Shown here in pieces: positions 5,619 to 14,244 of a stretch of 16,853 bases of DNA; the first letter of the stretch is position 1, and every line of letters begins with the position of its first letter. Where the stretch lies: positions 1-16,853 of the forward strand of contig QZKU01000029.1 in the NCBI GenBank assembly GCA_003598085.1, in the 5' to 3' direction. A program made the position numbers and the translations under genes. The stretch is from Candidatus Abyssobacteria bacterium SURF_5. GTDB lineage: Bacteria > Abyssobacteria > SURF-5. A model generated the notes under the pieces. The model was not told where the DNA came from. It worked only from the letters and a program-made list of their open reading frames with translations, and made no database searches.

Positions 5619-7100
5619 ATGTCGAAAGTCTTGCAAAGATTATCACCGGTTTTCAACCCGCGCTCGATTGCCTTCGTCGGCGCCTCTAATAGCGTCACCA
5701 AATGGGGATTCCTTATCCTCTTCAATCTGCTTGACGGCGGCTACCAGGGACGGGTATATCCTGTCAATCCGCGCGAACGTGAAGTCATGGGAGTGACCGC
5801 ATATCCGAGCATTCTCGATGTGCCCGATGCCGTCGATCTGGCCATAATCGTCGTCCCGCCCCCGCAGGTTCTTCCGGTTATCCGGCAGTGCGTCGAAAAG
5901 AAAGTTCCGGCGGGAGTGGTGATCACGGCGGGTTTTGGCGAGCTTGGTGAAAAGGAGAAGGATCTCGAGCGGCAGATGGTGGAGTTGGCGCATGGTGGCG
6001 GTATGGTGCTTGCGGGCCCGAACTGCGCCGGCGTACTGAACGCCCATTTAAGCCTGTATTGTCTTATGCCGCCGTTCTTTCCGAAGCCAGGCGATATCTC
6101 GATGTGCTCGCAATCGGGGAATGTTGGCGCGTCGATGCTCCGGTTCAGCCTCCACCGCGAGATGGGATTCAGCAAGTTCATCAGCACCGGAAATGAGGCG
6201 GATCTGCACACCGAGGATTACCTGGAATATTTCGGTGAGGATCCGCAGACCAACGTGATACTTTCGTATTTGGAAGGGCCGCACGATGGGCGGCGGCTGT
6301 TCCAAACCGCTCGTTCAGTGGCAAAAAAGAAGCCGATTGTGCTGATCAAGTCGGGCCGAACGGCAGCCGGCGAAAAGGCGGCGCGTTCGCATACCGGTTC
6401 GCTGGCGGGCTCCGATGAGATATTCGACGTCATGTGCAGACAGGCGGGAATCATCCGGGTTGAAGACATCGAGCAGATGTTCGACACCGGCCGCGCATTC
6501 CAGCGCCAGCCGCTTCCGAAGGGAAAGCGCGTCGCGATTGTCGCGGCGGGCGGAGGCTGGGGCGTCCTGGCCGCGGATGCGTGTTCACGTGTCGGGCTGG
6601 ACGTCGTGAGACTGAGGCCCGAAACGCTTGAGGCGTTGGACGAAATTCTTCCTTCGTGGTGGAGCCGAAACAATCCGATTGATCTTGTGGCCGGGCTGAA
6701 GCCGGGGGATTTCATCAATTCGATAGAGGTCATGTTGCGGTGCGACTATGTGGATGCGGTGATGGCGCTCGGGGGGATCGGTTTTTCGACCGTTCGCGCG
6801 CAGGGTTTTCGGAAATCGTGCCACGCGGAGCGGTACAACCTGATCCACCTGTCAGAGCTTTTTGTCGGCGAGGACATGAGGACCGCGCGCGGGATCATCG
6901 AGCTTATCGACACGTATCAGAAACCGGTAATCGTTGCGTCTGAAACGTCGATCGGAGCGCGCCCGAATTTGAATCCTCCCGTTCTGGCCATAGAGGAAGC
7001 GGGAGTGATGGTGTATCCGACGCCGGATCGCGCCGCGAAGGTGCTTGCGCGAATGGTGGAACGCGCGCTGTACTTGCGGAACGGGGAAACGCAGGAATAG
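5619..7100 (+). CDS. ADP-forming acyl-CoA (acetyl-CoA) synthetase, CoA-binding/ligase alpha subunit
   Basis: This 493-residue partner of the preceding ATP-grasp protein has, in order, an N-terminal CoA-binding Rossmann domain with FVGASN (19-24), a succinyl-CoA-synthetase-like ligase domain with GPNCAGVLN (133-141) and SQSGNVGAS (164-172), and a C-terminal ligase-CoA domain. His258 in SHTGSLAG (257-264) matches the alpha-subunit histidine that is phosphorylated in characterised enzymes of this family. Known alpha subunits are about 460 residues, so this one is slightly long. The ATG follows GAGGAAA closely, with a second AGGAAA about 12 nt upstream, so the ribosome binding site is less ideal than that of the upstream gene. 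Split alpha and beta genes in the order beta-alpha suggest a heteromeric complex conserving energy by substrate-level phosphorylation. The gene ends 18 bp before a long inverted repeat. Confidence 0.9.
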   Translation: MSKVLQRLSPVFNPRSIAFVGASNSVTKWGFLILFNLLDGGYQGRVYPVNPREREVMGVTAYPSILDVPDAVDLAIIVVPPPQVLPVIRQCVEKKVPAGVVITAGFGELGEKEKDLERQMVELAHGGGMVLAGPNCAGVLNAHLSLYCLMPPFFPKPGDISMCSQSGNVGASMLRFSLHREMGFSKFISTGNEADLHTEDYLEYFGEDPQTNVILSYLEGPHDGRRLFQTARSVAKKKPIVLIKSGRTAAGEKAARSHTGSLAGSDEIFDVMCRQAGIIRVEDIEQMFDTGRAFQRQPLPKGKRVAIVAAGGGWGVLAADACSRVGLDVVRLRPETLEALDEILPSWWSRNNPIDLVAGLKPGDFINSIEVMLRCDYVDAVMALGGIGFSTVRAQGFRKSCHAERYNLIHLSELFVGEDMRTARGIIELIDTYQKPVIVASETSIGARPNLNPPVLAIEEAGVMVYPTPDRAAKVLARMVERALYLRNGETQE

Positions 7101-7118
7101 ACACGAATAGAAAGGCGT

Positions 7119-7185
7119 ACCACCAAGGCACCAAGACACCAAGGGACGTGCCTTATTCTTCTTGGTGACTTGGTGCCTTTGTGGT
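7119..7185. terminator. Long inverted repeat between converging gene clusters
   Basis: The left arm (7119-7143, starting ACCACCAAGGCACCAAG) and right arm (7161-7185, starting CTTGGTGACTTGGTGCC) are complementary over 25 bp with two mismatches around a 17-nt loop. The structure lies between the stop codons of the synthetase alpha gene (plus) and the glycosyltransferase operon (minus), the position expected of a two-way terminator. It lacks a long T run on either strand. Both arms belong to the dispersed CACCAAG repeat family, so it may be a repeat element that now serves this role. Confidence 0.5.
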
Positions 7186-7245
7186 TGGAAGGTCCTCTTC
7201 GCCTTGGCAAAGTTCGCCTCCCAATCGTCAGAGAGAATGTTCGTC

Positions 7246-9432
7246 CTATTTGTTTTCGAGCTGCTGGAGGGCTTCGCGTGCGGCGATAAGGGAAGGGTCG
7301 GCCTTGAGTGCTCGCGTGAGATACTTGCGGGCGTTGTCGTAGCGCCCGTTTTCGAGATAGAGCGCCCCGAGGTTATATAAGGCGATCGCCTCATCTTCAT
7401 TCCATCGAAGCGCGAGCTTGTACTCTCTTTCTGCCTCGTCTTTCAGTCCCCGCTCATCATAGATCCGCCCAAGATTGGTATGCGCCAGCGCATGCCGCCA
7501 GTCGAGCGCGACGGCCTTCTTGTAGCAGTAGAGTGCGGTTTCCTGCCGGCCCATCCGGTCAAACGCCAGTCCCATATTGTAGTATGCCTCCGGCGAATCC
7601 GGTTGGAGCTCGAGGCCGGCCTTCAACTGCTCGGCCGCCTGCTCATTCTGCCCCATCACGAGGAAAACGAGGCCGAGATTGAATTTGATTTGCGCGTCTG
7701 CGTCCGACGGCGCAAGAACGTTGATCCAATCAGAAATCTTCCTCAACATGTCCGGGTTTTGTCCGTTGAGAGGGTCATCGGGCGCGACTGTTGGTGGTTT
7801 CCAGCGAGTGATATCGATCCGATTCCTCGCGATCACGTCTACATTTTTGGAAGTTGCCCTGGCGAAAACGGCGGCAACGGGATCGAGGTGTACGAGGAAC
7901 CAGCCGGGGGTGCTGTAAATGATTGGCGCCATGAAGAGCCCATCTTGTGATGTGTGCGATATGAGGGCGGCGTTAAATCCATATTGATCGGCAAGTTCGG
8001 AGAACTGTTTCGGGTTCGACAGGACACTGCAATACTCGGCCAGAACGGTTTCTGTGTTTACTTCCAGGCGCGGATCAATGAACACTTTTTCCGATGGGAA
8101 CATCTGCCAGATAAACATGCCGCCGGCATCGAGGCTGTTGAAGAACGGACCAGACAACTTCTTCTCCTTGATGAACGACAACGACTCCTGCGGAAATGAA
8201 TGTTCTTTGAAGCCGATGCCGAATCTTTCCGCGCGCTTGTCTGAGATATAGTACCGATTGTTCCATATTCGCACGGTCTGTACGGCCATGATCGCCATGA
8301 GCATCAGATACGCGGCCATGGCGAGGCCGCGGGAATGCCGGCGTTCCAGGTTGAAGAGCATGCGCCACCTATCAACAACATTTCGAGCATGCACAACCAC
8401 AAACGGGAGAACGGCGAGCATGAAAACCGGCACGTTTCTGCGGGCGTTGAGGGCGAGATAGCCCATTCCGAGAAAGATAAAGATGTGGCTGAGTCTCGCG
8501 TTTCGCCAGTCGAGCGCGAGCGCAAGGGCGCTCAATGCGAGGAACCCGGCGAAATACATCGTGGCGCTTGTGACGTTGTATCCGGAGAACGGCGGCTGAA
8601 ATTCGGCGACCGAATTCGCAAAGACGTTTTCCATTCCGCCGACTCTCGTAAAGAGCGTGGCCGGAAACAGGAGCCCCTTCAATCCGTAGGGATTTATGAG
8701 GGAAGCGGCAACGGTCAAGGCGAAAAGTGCTCCGAGCCGGAGTGTCTTCCTGTCAGAAAATACTGACAGATCCCATCTTCTTCGGATTGAAAAATATGGT
8801 TTTTCCCTATCTATTAAAATAGAATCGAGGAAGTACGCAATAATCAGGCAAGGGCCGAGAATGAAGAGCGCCTGCAGGTTGGTCCAGATAATTTGCAGCG
8901 GAACGAGCAGAAAAATTCGCGCGCCGATTCGGCCGCGATCGTGTTTGATGAGGAGGAGTGTGTACAGCGCTATCATAAGGTAGGTGAATGCTTCCGGACG
9001 CGCAAGGAATCGGAAGCTGCCGGCAAGAAGCGCGAGCCAGATGAACAGCAGTGCTAACAGGCGACTCCTGGGGCGCCGGCACGAGAGCCAGGTAACGTAG
9101 AACGTTGCGGAATAGACGGCGACGAAAAGCAGGGACAGCGCATAGGATCCGAACGTGTGATAGGCGGTGTAAACGATCAATTGGAACAGCCAGTGAAGGT
9201 CGATCCATTGATTGCCGCCGGCGGTAAAGGAATATGGATCTGTCGCCGGAATGCGGCCGGATTCCAGGATGAGTTTGCCTGTCCTCAGATGCCACCAGAT
9301 GTCGGTGTCGATGATCTTGTGCGCGAACAGGGAGAGAGCGAGGATGGCGAGCCCAAGGAACGCAAGCCGTTTCAATATGGCTTCGGCTCTTTCAAGTATG
9401 GTCGGCGAAGTATTTTCCAGAGTTATGATCAT
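7246..9432 (-). CDS. GT-C-like membrane protein with C-terminal TPR repeats
   Basis: This 728-residue protein has an N-terminal membrane part of roughly 10 segments (residues 22-390). A first periplasmic loop carries DTDIWWHLRTGKL (42-54), the kind of acidic loop motif seen in GT-C glycosyltransferases that use polyprenyl-phosphate sugars. A soluble region of about 150 residues (400-550) follows, then four TPR units (about 580-725) with typical YYNMGLAFDRMGRQETAL and ALYNLGALYLENGRYDNA patterns. The substrate is not recognisable and the catalytic assignment is by architecture only. It is the last gene of the probable three-gene operon, 70 bp after its upstream neighbour. No clear ribosome binding site precedes the ATG at 9432. 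The interval upstream includes a GCCGCC/GGCGGC stem (9494-9513) overlapping the end of the previous gene. Confidence 0.75.
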   Translation of the reverse strand: MIITLENTSPTILERAEAILKRLAFLGLAILALSLFAHKIIDTDIWWHLRTGKLILESGRIPATDPYSFTAGGNQWIDLHWLFQLIVYTAYHTFGSYALSLLFVAVYSATFYVTWLSCRRPRSRLLALLFIWLALLAGSFRFLARPEAFTYLMIALYTLLLIKHDRGRIGARIFLLVPLQIIWTNLQALFILGPCLIIAYFLDSILIDREKPYFSIRRRWDLSVFSDRKTLRLGALFALTVAASLINPYGLKGLLFPATLFTRVGGMENVFANSVAEFQPPFSGYNVTSATMYFAGFLALSALALALDWRNARLSHIFIFLGMGYLALNARRNVPVFMLAVLPFVVVHARNVVDRWRMLFNLERRHSRGLAMAAYLMLMAIMAVQTVRIWNNRYYISDKRAERFGIGFKEHSFPQESLSFIKEKKLSGPFFNSLDAGGMFIWQMFPSEKVFIDPRLEVNTETVLAEYCSVLSNPKQFSELADQYGFNAALISHTSQDGLFMAPIIYSTPGWFLVHLDPVAAVFARATSKNVDVIARNRIDITRWKPPTVAPDDPLNGQNPDMLRKISDWINVLAPSDADAQIKFNLGLVFLVMGQNEQAAEQLKAGLELQPDSPEAYYNMGLAFDRMGRQETALYCYKKAVALDWRHALAHTNLGRIYDERGLKDEAEREYKLALRWNEDEAIALYNLGALYLENGRYDNARKYLTRALKADPSLIAAREALQQLENK

Positions 9433-9502
9433 GAAAAGATAGTCAGTTGTCCGAGGGCTTCAATGTCCCGATCATGAGAATAATGCTCAATCGGCCGCCG
9501 AT

Positions 9503-11206
9503 TCAGAGGCGGCTGCCTTGAACAGGTTTTTCCTTTGCTGCGCTCTCAGATTTCACCGCCCCCCTTAGCTGTTGAAGCTTTTCTTTTGCGGGTGTGAATT
9601 CCGGTTGATATCCGAGCGCCGTCAGGAAGCATTGGACCGCCTGGGCGTTCTCATGGTTTTCGGCGTGGGCCGAACCTTTCTCGAACCATGCGAGCGCGAG
9701 ATTATGGAGCATTCGCTCATCCTGCGGCGCCTGGCGCAGGCCGATGTCGTATTCGCGGATCGCGGCGTCCCACTTCCCTTTCGCAAGATACACATTGCCG
9801 AGCACTCCGTGAGCCGAGGGAAAATGTTCTTGAAACCTGCAGGCGATCTGCAAATGCTCGATAGCTTCATCATACTGCCCGCGTTTATAAAGCTCAAGGC
9901 CCAGATTGTAACGGGAGGTGGTTCCGAGGGGCGACGCTTTGACCGATGCCGTCCACAAAGAGAGCGAGTCGCGCCAGTCGCTGTTCCGGTCGAAAGTGAG
10001 AAGGCCGTACCCGAAAGCGATCAACCCCAAGGCGAGCGCCATTCCTTTGTACGCGAGCGGCCTTGCCACCTTCGAGACGATCAGGAGGGGCGCTGCCAGA
10101 GCGGCGCAGAAGCCGATCGACGGCAGGTAAAGGAACCGTTCATTCAGTATCGCTTGTAAAGGAATGATATTGGAGACCGGCAGAAGCGATCCGAAGAACC
10201 ATGCGATGCCGAATCCGACTGCCGGAATTCGCCGGTATGAGATCAACCAGACAAGGGCGCTCGTCAAAAGAACAAGAAGAGAGAGCATCACCGTCGGCTG
10301 AAGTAGTGACTGGGGAATCGGAACGATATATTCGACCATGAGGGGACGCGGCATGAACATGAGCCGCACATAGTACGCGAATGCTTTGATCATCGTCAGG
10401 GAAGACGCCCAAAACGAGCCGCCCCAGTAATCCATCTGCTTCGTTTCCCCGAGCACCAGGTGCCTCGCCAGGATGTATAGAACGGAAAGCGCCGCGAATG
10501 GAAGGAGCGCCGAAATACGCTTCCTCCATTCGCCCGCCTTTTCCGGCCGGTTCACGGAAAAGTCATGGACCAAGATCAGCACCGGCAGAACGACTGCCAT
10601 TTCCTTTGCAAGCAAGGAGAAAGCGGCGAACATGAGTGCGAGCGCGTAGAAGACGCGTTTTTTTTCTGAATCGGCGGTCCATTGCCTGTAGCACATGAGA
10701 GAGAGCAGCAGGAATGCGAGAAACATCGAGTTTCCACGGGCTGAAATCCAGGAGACCGCCTCGGTCTGTACGGGATGCAGGAGAAACAGCAGCGAGACGA
10801 AAAACGCGTACACACTGTGGCCGAACAACTGGCGGAAGAAGAGATACACCAGTAATCCGCAGACGGCGTGCAACAGTATGTTCACGGCGTGATATGAAGC
10901 GGGGCTGTAGCCGTTCAGCGCGTAATTCAATGCGAAGCTGATGGCGGCGAACGGTCGATAGATGACGTATTCGCCTTTATTGGAGAACGACTCCCGGTCG
11001 AGGAAGAATCTCAGCGGGTGCGATAACGTGCGAATCGAGGGATTTTCCACGATGAAAGGGTAATCGTCGTAAACAAATTCGGCGGAAAAATTATGGGAGT
11101 AGGCCAGAAGCGCCGTAACGAGGAGCAACACCAGCGGGAGGACCTGCCGCAGTCTCAGATTTCTGCTTTCCGGCGTTCGGGCCAAATTTTTCCAGTTGTT
11201 GTTCAT
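9503..11206 (-). CDS. TMTC-like GT-C membrane glycosyltransferase with TPR repeats
   Basis: This 567-residue protein resembles bacterial homologues of the TMTC/PMT group, which in eukaryotes transfer mannose to proteins. Visible marks are the first-loop acidic motif VYDDYPF (45-51) after TM1 (22-38), the conserved HPVQTEAVSWISARGN (144-159), and NERFLYLPSIGF (355-366). About 11 membrane segments are followed from residue 430 by three TPR units (YNLGLELYKRGQYDEAI, HGVLGNVYLAKGKWDAAI and a third near 500-540). The ATG overlaps the stop codon of the upstream 852-residue gene in the arrangement ATGA (11203-11206), which suggests translational coupling. The likely function is transfer of a sugar from a lipid carrier on the outer face of the membrane. 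Donor and acceptor are unknown. Confidence 0.8.
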   Translation of the reverse strand: MNNNWKNLARTPESRNLRLRQVLPLVLLLVTALLAYSHNFSAEFVYDDYPFIVENPSIRTLSHPLRFFLDRESFSNKGEYVIYRPFAAISFALNYALNGYSPASYHAVNILLHAVCGLLVYLFFRQLFGHSVYAFFVSLLFLLHPVQTEAVSWISARGNSMFLAFLLLSLMCYRQWTADSEKKRVFYALALMFAAFSLLAKEMAVVLPVLILVHDFSVNRPEKAGEWRKRISALLPFAALSVLYILARHLVLGETKQMDYWGGSFWASSLTMIKAFAYYVRLMFMPRPLMVEYIVPIPQSLLQPTVMLSLLVLLTSALVWLISYRRIPAVGFGIAWFFGSLLPVSNIIPLQAILNERFLYLPSIGFCAALAAPLLIVSKVARPLAYKGMALALGLIAFGYGLLTFDRNSDWRDSLSLWTASVKASPLGTTSRYNLGLELYKRGQYDEAIEHLQIACRFQEHFPSAHGVLGNVYLAKGKWDAAIREYDIGLRQAPQDERMLHNLALAWFEKGSAHAENHENAQAVQCFLTALGYQPEFTPAKEKLQQLRGAVKSESAAKEKPVQGSRL

Positions 11207-13761
11207 TGAAGTGCTTTTTCTGCCGATTCGGAAATGGCCAATTTTTCTTCCAGAACGGCAAGCAACTCCGCCACCGTGGACTGACCGGGACTCTTTTCCA
11301 ATGCTTGCCGGCAGGCAAGCGCCGCGTGTGAATACATTTTTTTCTGCATATAAAGCACCGCAAGCTTATTGTAGCATGCGCCGGCGTCTTTGATCCCGGC
11401 GGCCAATCCTCGCTGCAAAGTTTCGTACGCTTCGGCGAAGCGCCCGCTCCTCATCAGGAGAATCGCCAGCCGGTTGATAGCCGATGGATCATTCGGATGA
11501 ATTAAGAGAGAAGCCTTCAGGCTGAGGATTTCCGAATTCGGCCTCGGATAGATCTCGAGCGTGTCGCCGAGCATGATCCTGTTCCCTTCATAGTAAATGC
11601 GATAATCGCGAAAGGGCGAATGCTCGATCAAGAGGAAATCGCGCTCGTATCGCTGAATGATGTCCAGCGCTTCAGCGAGAGCGCCGCGCTCCTCGAGGAT
11701 GGCGGCGAGGTTTGCCCATCCTTCGCAGAAATCAGGCTCGAGTTCCAGCGCCGCGCGCACTTCGCGCTCGGCTTCTGAGAGGTTGCCTTCGGCCCAGAGG
11801 AAAACTCCGCGGTTGTTGTGGACCTTGTACTCATCTTCGAGGTCGGCGGGCGGGCGCGGCGTTCGCGCATACGAGTGGAACGTGTCCTGAACCATCGCCT
11901 GCTTCTGAAATGTTTTGCTTGCCGCGGTGTCGCCTTTAAGGGCGGCGAGAAACGAGAGGTTGCCTAAAGCATCCAGCCTGAGCGGATGCGATTCCGGCAC
12001 TAATGCGAAGGCATTGAACGCTTCGTCCAGATGCCCGAGTCCCATGTTCGCCAAGCCTAGGGTGTACAGCGCCTCCGAAAGCTGCGGCTGTTTTTCAAGC
12101 GCCGCCTCCGCCAGCCGCCGGGCTCTATGGAGGCGATCATCGGCATAAGCGAAAGCAGCGAGATAATATTCGTCCGGCAGGCGGCGCTTATCGGGCGCGC
12201 GCGCGGCAACGTGTTTTTCATCGAGATCATAAACCAGCCAAGAGTACCCGATATGGGCGACAGGCTCGAACTCTCGCAGCCATGCATGGATATCGTCTCT
12301 ACTGAAGCAATCCTGCAGCGTGGTCGCATTAACAAGGATTCGTCCGGGCACCGGCAGAATACCGGGATTCACGGCGACCGGAACGGTCGACTTGCGGGCA
12401 AATGCCACGGCCTGCTCGTAATCCTGTCCCCAGTCCAGGTTCGAATCGGAGAGCCATTTGTATCCCCTTTTCGGCCCGCCGATCAGCATGCTGAAATACG
12501 AGAGATGATGCGGGTGAAACCATATTGCCGGCGCAATGTAGAGAGCGATGAGAGTGCCGACTGCAATCCGCTTTCCGCCGCTCGAAAAGAGAGCGGGGAC
12601 CGCGCCCGCCAGAATAAAAAGAGGCGGCAAAGCGACGATAATATATCTGAAACCGGCCTGGCTGCGGCTGAGGAGGCTGTGGCTCGCTATTATCGCTATC
12701 GACGATGACGCCAACAGAAGCTGAGCCGTTTTTCGCCGCCTGTCGCCATTGCGCAAAGACGCGAAGACAGTCAATCCCATCATCGGCCAGAATGCAAGCG
12801 GTATCTTCAAGAGGAGCGCGAGCGGGAAGTAGTACCACCAGCCGTTTGTGGATCTCATTCCCGCCAGAAACGAAGAATGCCCCACCTCTGCGATGTGTTT
12901 CTGGGCGTCAAATCCGCGCACAAACGGATAGGGCGCCGGCACCGGAATCCAGTCTGTCAGCGGGTTGTGCGACAGTCTTGCCAGCAAGCGGCTCTGGTAA
13001 TGATATTCGCCAAGCTGGAAGAAAGAGCCGGAGAACCCATAGCCTGCATTCAGAACGACAATTGCGACTGCAAAAATCATGGCGATCGCCGCAACAAGTT
13101 TCAGAGGTCTGACAGCGGCGGGTTCGACTTCATCCGGACGCCGCCGCCAAAACAGTGCGATTGCGAGAGCAAGCGCCGGCAGCAGCGCGAACCAGATGAC
13201 CGCGGAGTACTTGGCCAAAAGAGAAAGACCCATGCTGAGGCCGCAGGCCAAAATCCAGCGACTCCCGCCGTCGCACAGGAACTTCCAGAAGAAGTAGAGC
13301 GTAAGAAGGCTGAAACAGGCATAGATGATATCGGTCGTGATAAGGGAAGAGTGCGCGAGAATATTTGAATTGAACACATACAGCGCGAGGGCGGCCAGCC
13401 CGCCTTCCGCGCCGAAGAGGTCTCGCGCCCAAACGAAAATCAACAGCCCCAGGATTAGTGAGTACGGAAGCATGGTTACGCGCGCCCAGCGCAGCCGCTG
13501 CAGTTCCCCCGAAAACTGGAACGGCTTCAGAAGGAAGCCATGTGTATAGAAAGAAAGAGGAGCATGCACGACGCTCATCTCGGTCCGCCATCCCTCCCCC
13601 GACGCGAGCTGTTGTCCGATCTGAAGGAATTTTGGTTCGTCGTATGTCGGGGAATATCGGTAGATGTTTTGCAGGCAGAGGCCGGCAAAAACGGCGAGAA
13701 GCGCTGCGGCAAGGGTAAGAGGAATTCGCTGATTCAAATTGTGGATGTGCGAAGGCTTCAT
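11203..13761 (-). CDS. Glycosyltransferase family 39-like membrane protein with long TPR region
   Basis: This 852-residue protein opens with TM1 (15-32) and the acidic loop motif PTYDEPKF (38-45), typical of family 39 and ArnT-like GT-C enzymes. About 10 further membrane segments follow (to residue 415). The stretch GGPKRGYKWLSDSNLDWGQDY (428-448) is a recognisable motif found after the membrane part of many such bacterial proteins. The region from 540 to 835 has several TPR units, including EALYTLGLANMGLGHLDEAF and VHNNRGVFLWAEGNLSEA. No close ribosome binding site is visible before the ATG at 13761; a GGGAAG lies about 18 bp away. It is the first gene of the probable operon and overlaps the next by 4 bp. 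A role in surface glycan or glycoprotein assembly is inferred. Confidence 0.8.
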   Translation of the reverse strand: MKPSHIHNLNQRIPLTLAAALLAVFAGLCLQNIYRYSPTYDEPKFLQIGQQLASGEGWRTEMSVVHAPLSFYTHGFLLKPFQFSGELQRLRWARVTMLPYSLILGLLIFVWARDLFGAEGGLAALALYVFNSNILAHSSLITTDIIYACFSLLTLYFFWKFLCDGGSRWILACGLSMGLSLLAKYSAVIWFALLPALALAIALFWRRRPDEVEPAAVRPLKLVAAIAMIFAVAIVVLNAGYGFSGSFFQLGEYHYQSRLLARLSHNPLTDWIPVPAPYPFVRGFDAQKHIAEVGHSSFLAGMRSTNGWWYYFPLALLLKIPLAFWPMMGLTVFASLRNGDRRRKTAQLLLASSSIAIIASHSLLSRSQAGFRYIIVALPPLFILAGAVPALFSSGGKRIAVGTLIALYIAPAIWFHPHHLSYFSMLIGGPKRGYKWLSDSNLDWGQDYEQAVAFARKSTVPVAVNPGILPVPGRILVNATTLQDCFSRDDIHAWLREFEPVAHIGYSWLVYDLDEKHVAARAPDKRRLPDEYYLAAFAYADDRLHRARRLAEAALEKQPQLSEALYTLGLANMGLGHLDEAFNAFALVPESHPLRLDALGNLSFLAALKGDTAASKTFQKQAMVQDTFHSYARTPRPPADLEDEYKVHNNRGVFLWAEGNLSEAEREVRAALELEPDFCEGWANLAAILEERGALAEALDIIQRYERDFLLIEHSPFRDYRIYYEGNRIMLGDTLEIYPRPNSEILSLKASLLIHPNDPSAINRLAILLMRSGRFAEAYETLQRGLAAGIKDAGACYNKLAVLYMQKKMYSHAALACRQALEKSPGQSTVAELLAVLEEKLAISESAEKALQ

Positions 13762-14244
13762 AAGTGTTTACGTTTTATCTTCCCGCTGCCGCCGGCTGAA
13801 AAGCAAGATTGATTTCTCCGCCAGTGTTTGCTTTCCTGGATTCCTGCGTTCGCAGGAATGACGGGAATGGGGCTTCTTTGAAAGTTTTCGGTTCATTGAA
13901 CGTGTTGCCTCTTCAGCCCCTATATCCCCCTCCCTCAGGGTCGCAGACCGAGGGGAGAATTCTTTCTTATGAAAGCTTCGGATGCCGTATCAGAATATTT
14001 TCCCTCGACGCCTCGCGCTCACGGGGTCGTGCAGGCGCAACGCAGGAAACGTGAACGATGAATACGATGGAAATGGTTGTGTGCGGGCGCGGGTGAAATA
14101 AGAGAGATTTTCTTCAAGCATGCGGGGCGTCTTACCCCTCAATTTGTGTTACAGCGGAAAACGAAATGATCATGGGCGAACATAGTATCGGGATGGCCGA
14201 TCGTCTTTCAGCGGAGCCGCTTCACCGGTTCGTGCGCGAAGCGA
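13762..14244. other. Intergenic gap with REP-like hairpin, no gene seen
   Basis: These 483 bp lie between the end of the activase gene and the start of the glycosyltransferase operon, both on the minus strand. Short plus-strand frames here are not credible: one reads through the palindromic repeat and another overlaps the activase. A perfect hairpin sits at 13840-13859, and an imperfect CTCCCTC/GAGGGGAG pair lies near 13930-13958. I could not identify a convincing promoter for the operon. Confidence 0.5.
13840..13859. repeat. REP-like hairpin ATTCCTGCG/CGCAGGAAT
   Basis: Nine-base arms are perfect complements around a 2-nt loop, and the stem is followed by GACGGGAATGG. Palindromes of this type with flanking GGATTCC and AATGACGG are common dispersed repeats in many bacteria. 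It lies about 80 bp upstream of the glycosyltransferase operon. Confidence 0.6.

Noticed and set aside
13809-14054. Plus-strand open frame of 81 codons
   Set aside because: Its start region translates the REP-like palindrome (FLDSCVRRNDG), a common false peptide, and there is no ribosome binding site.
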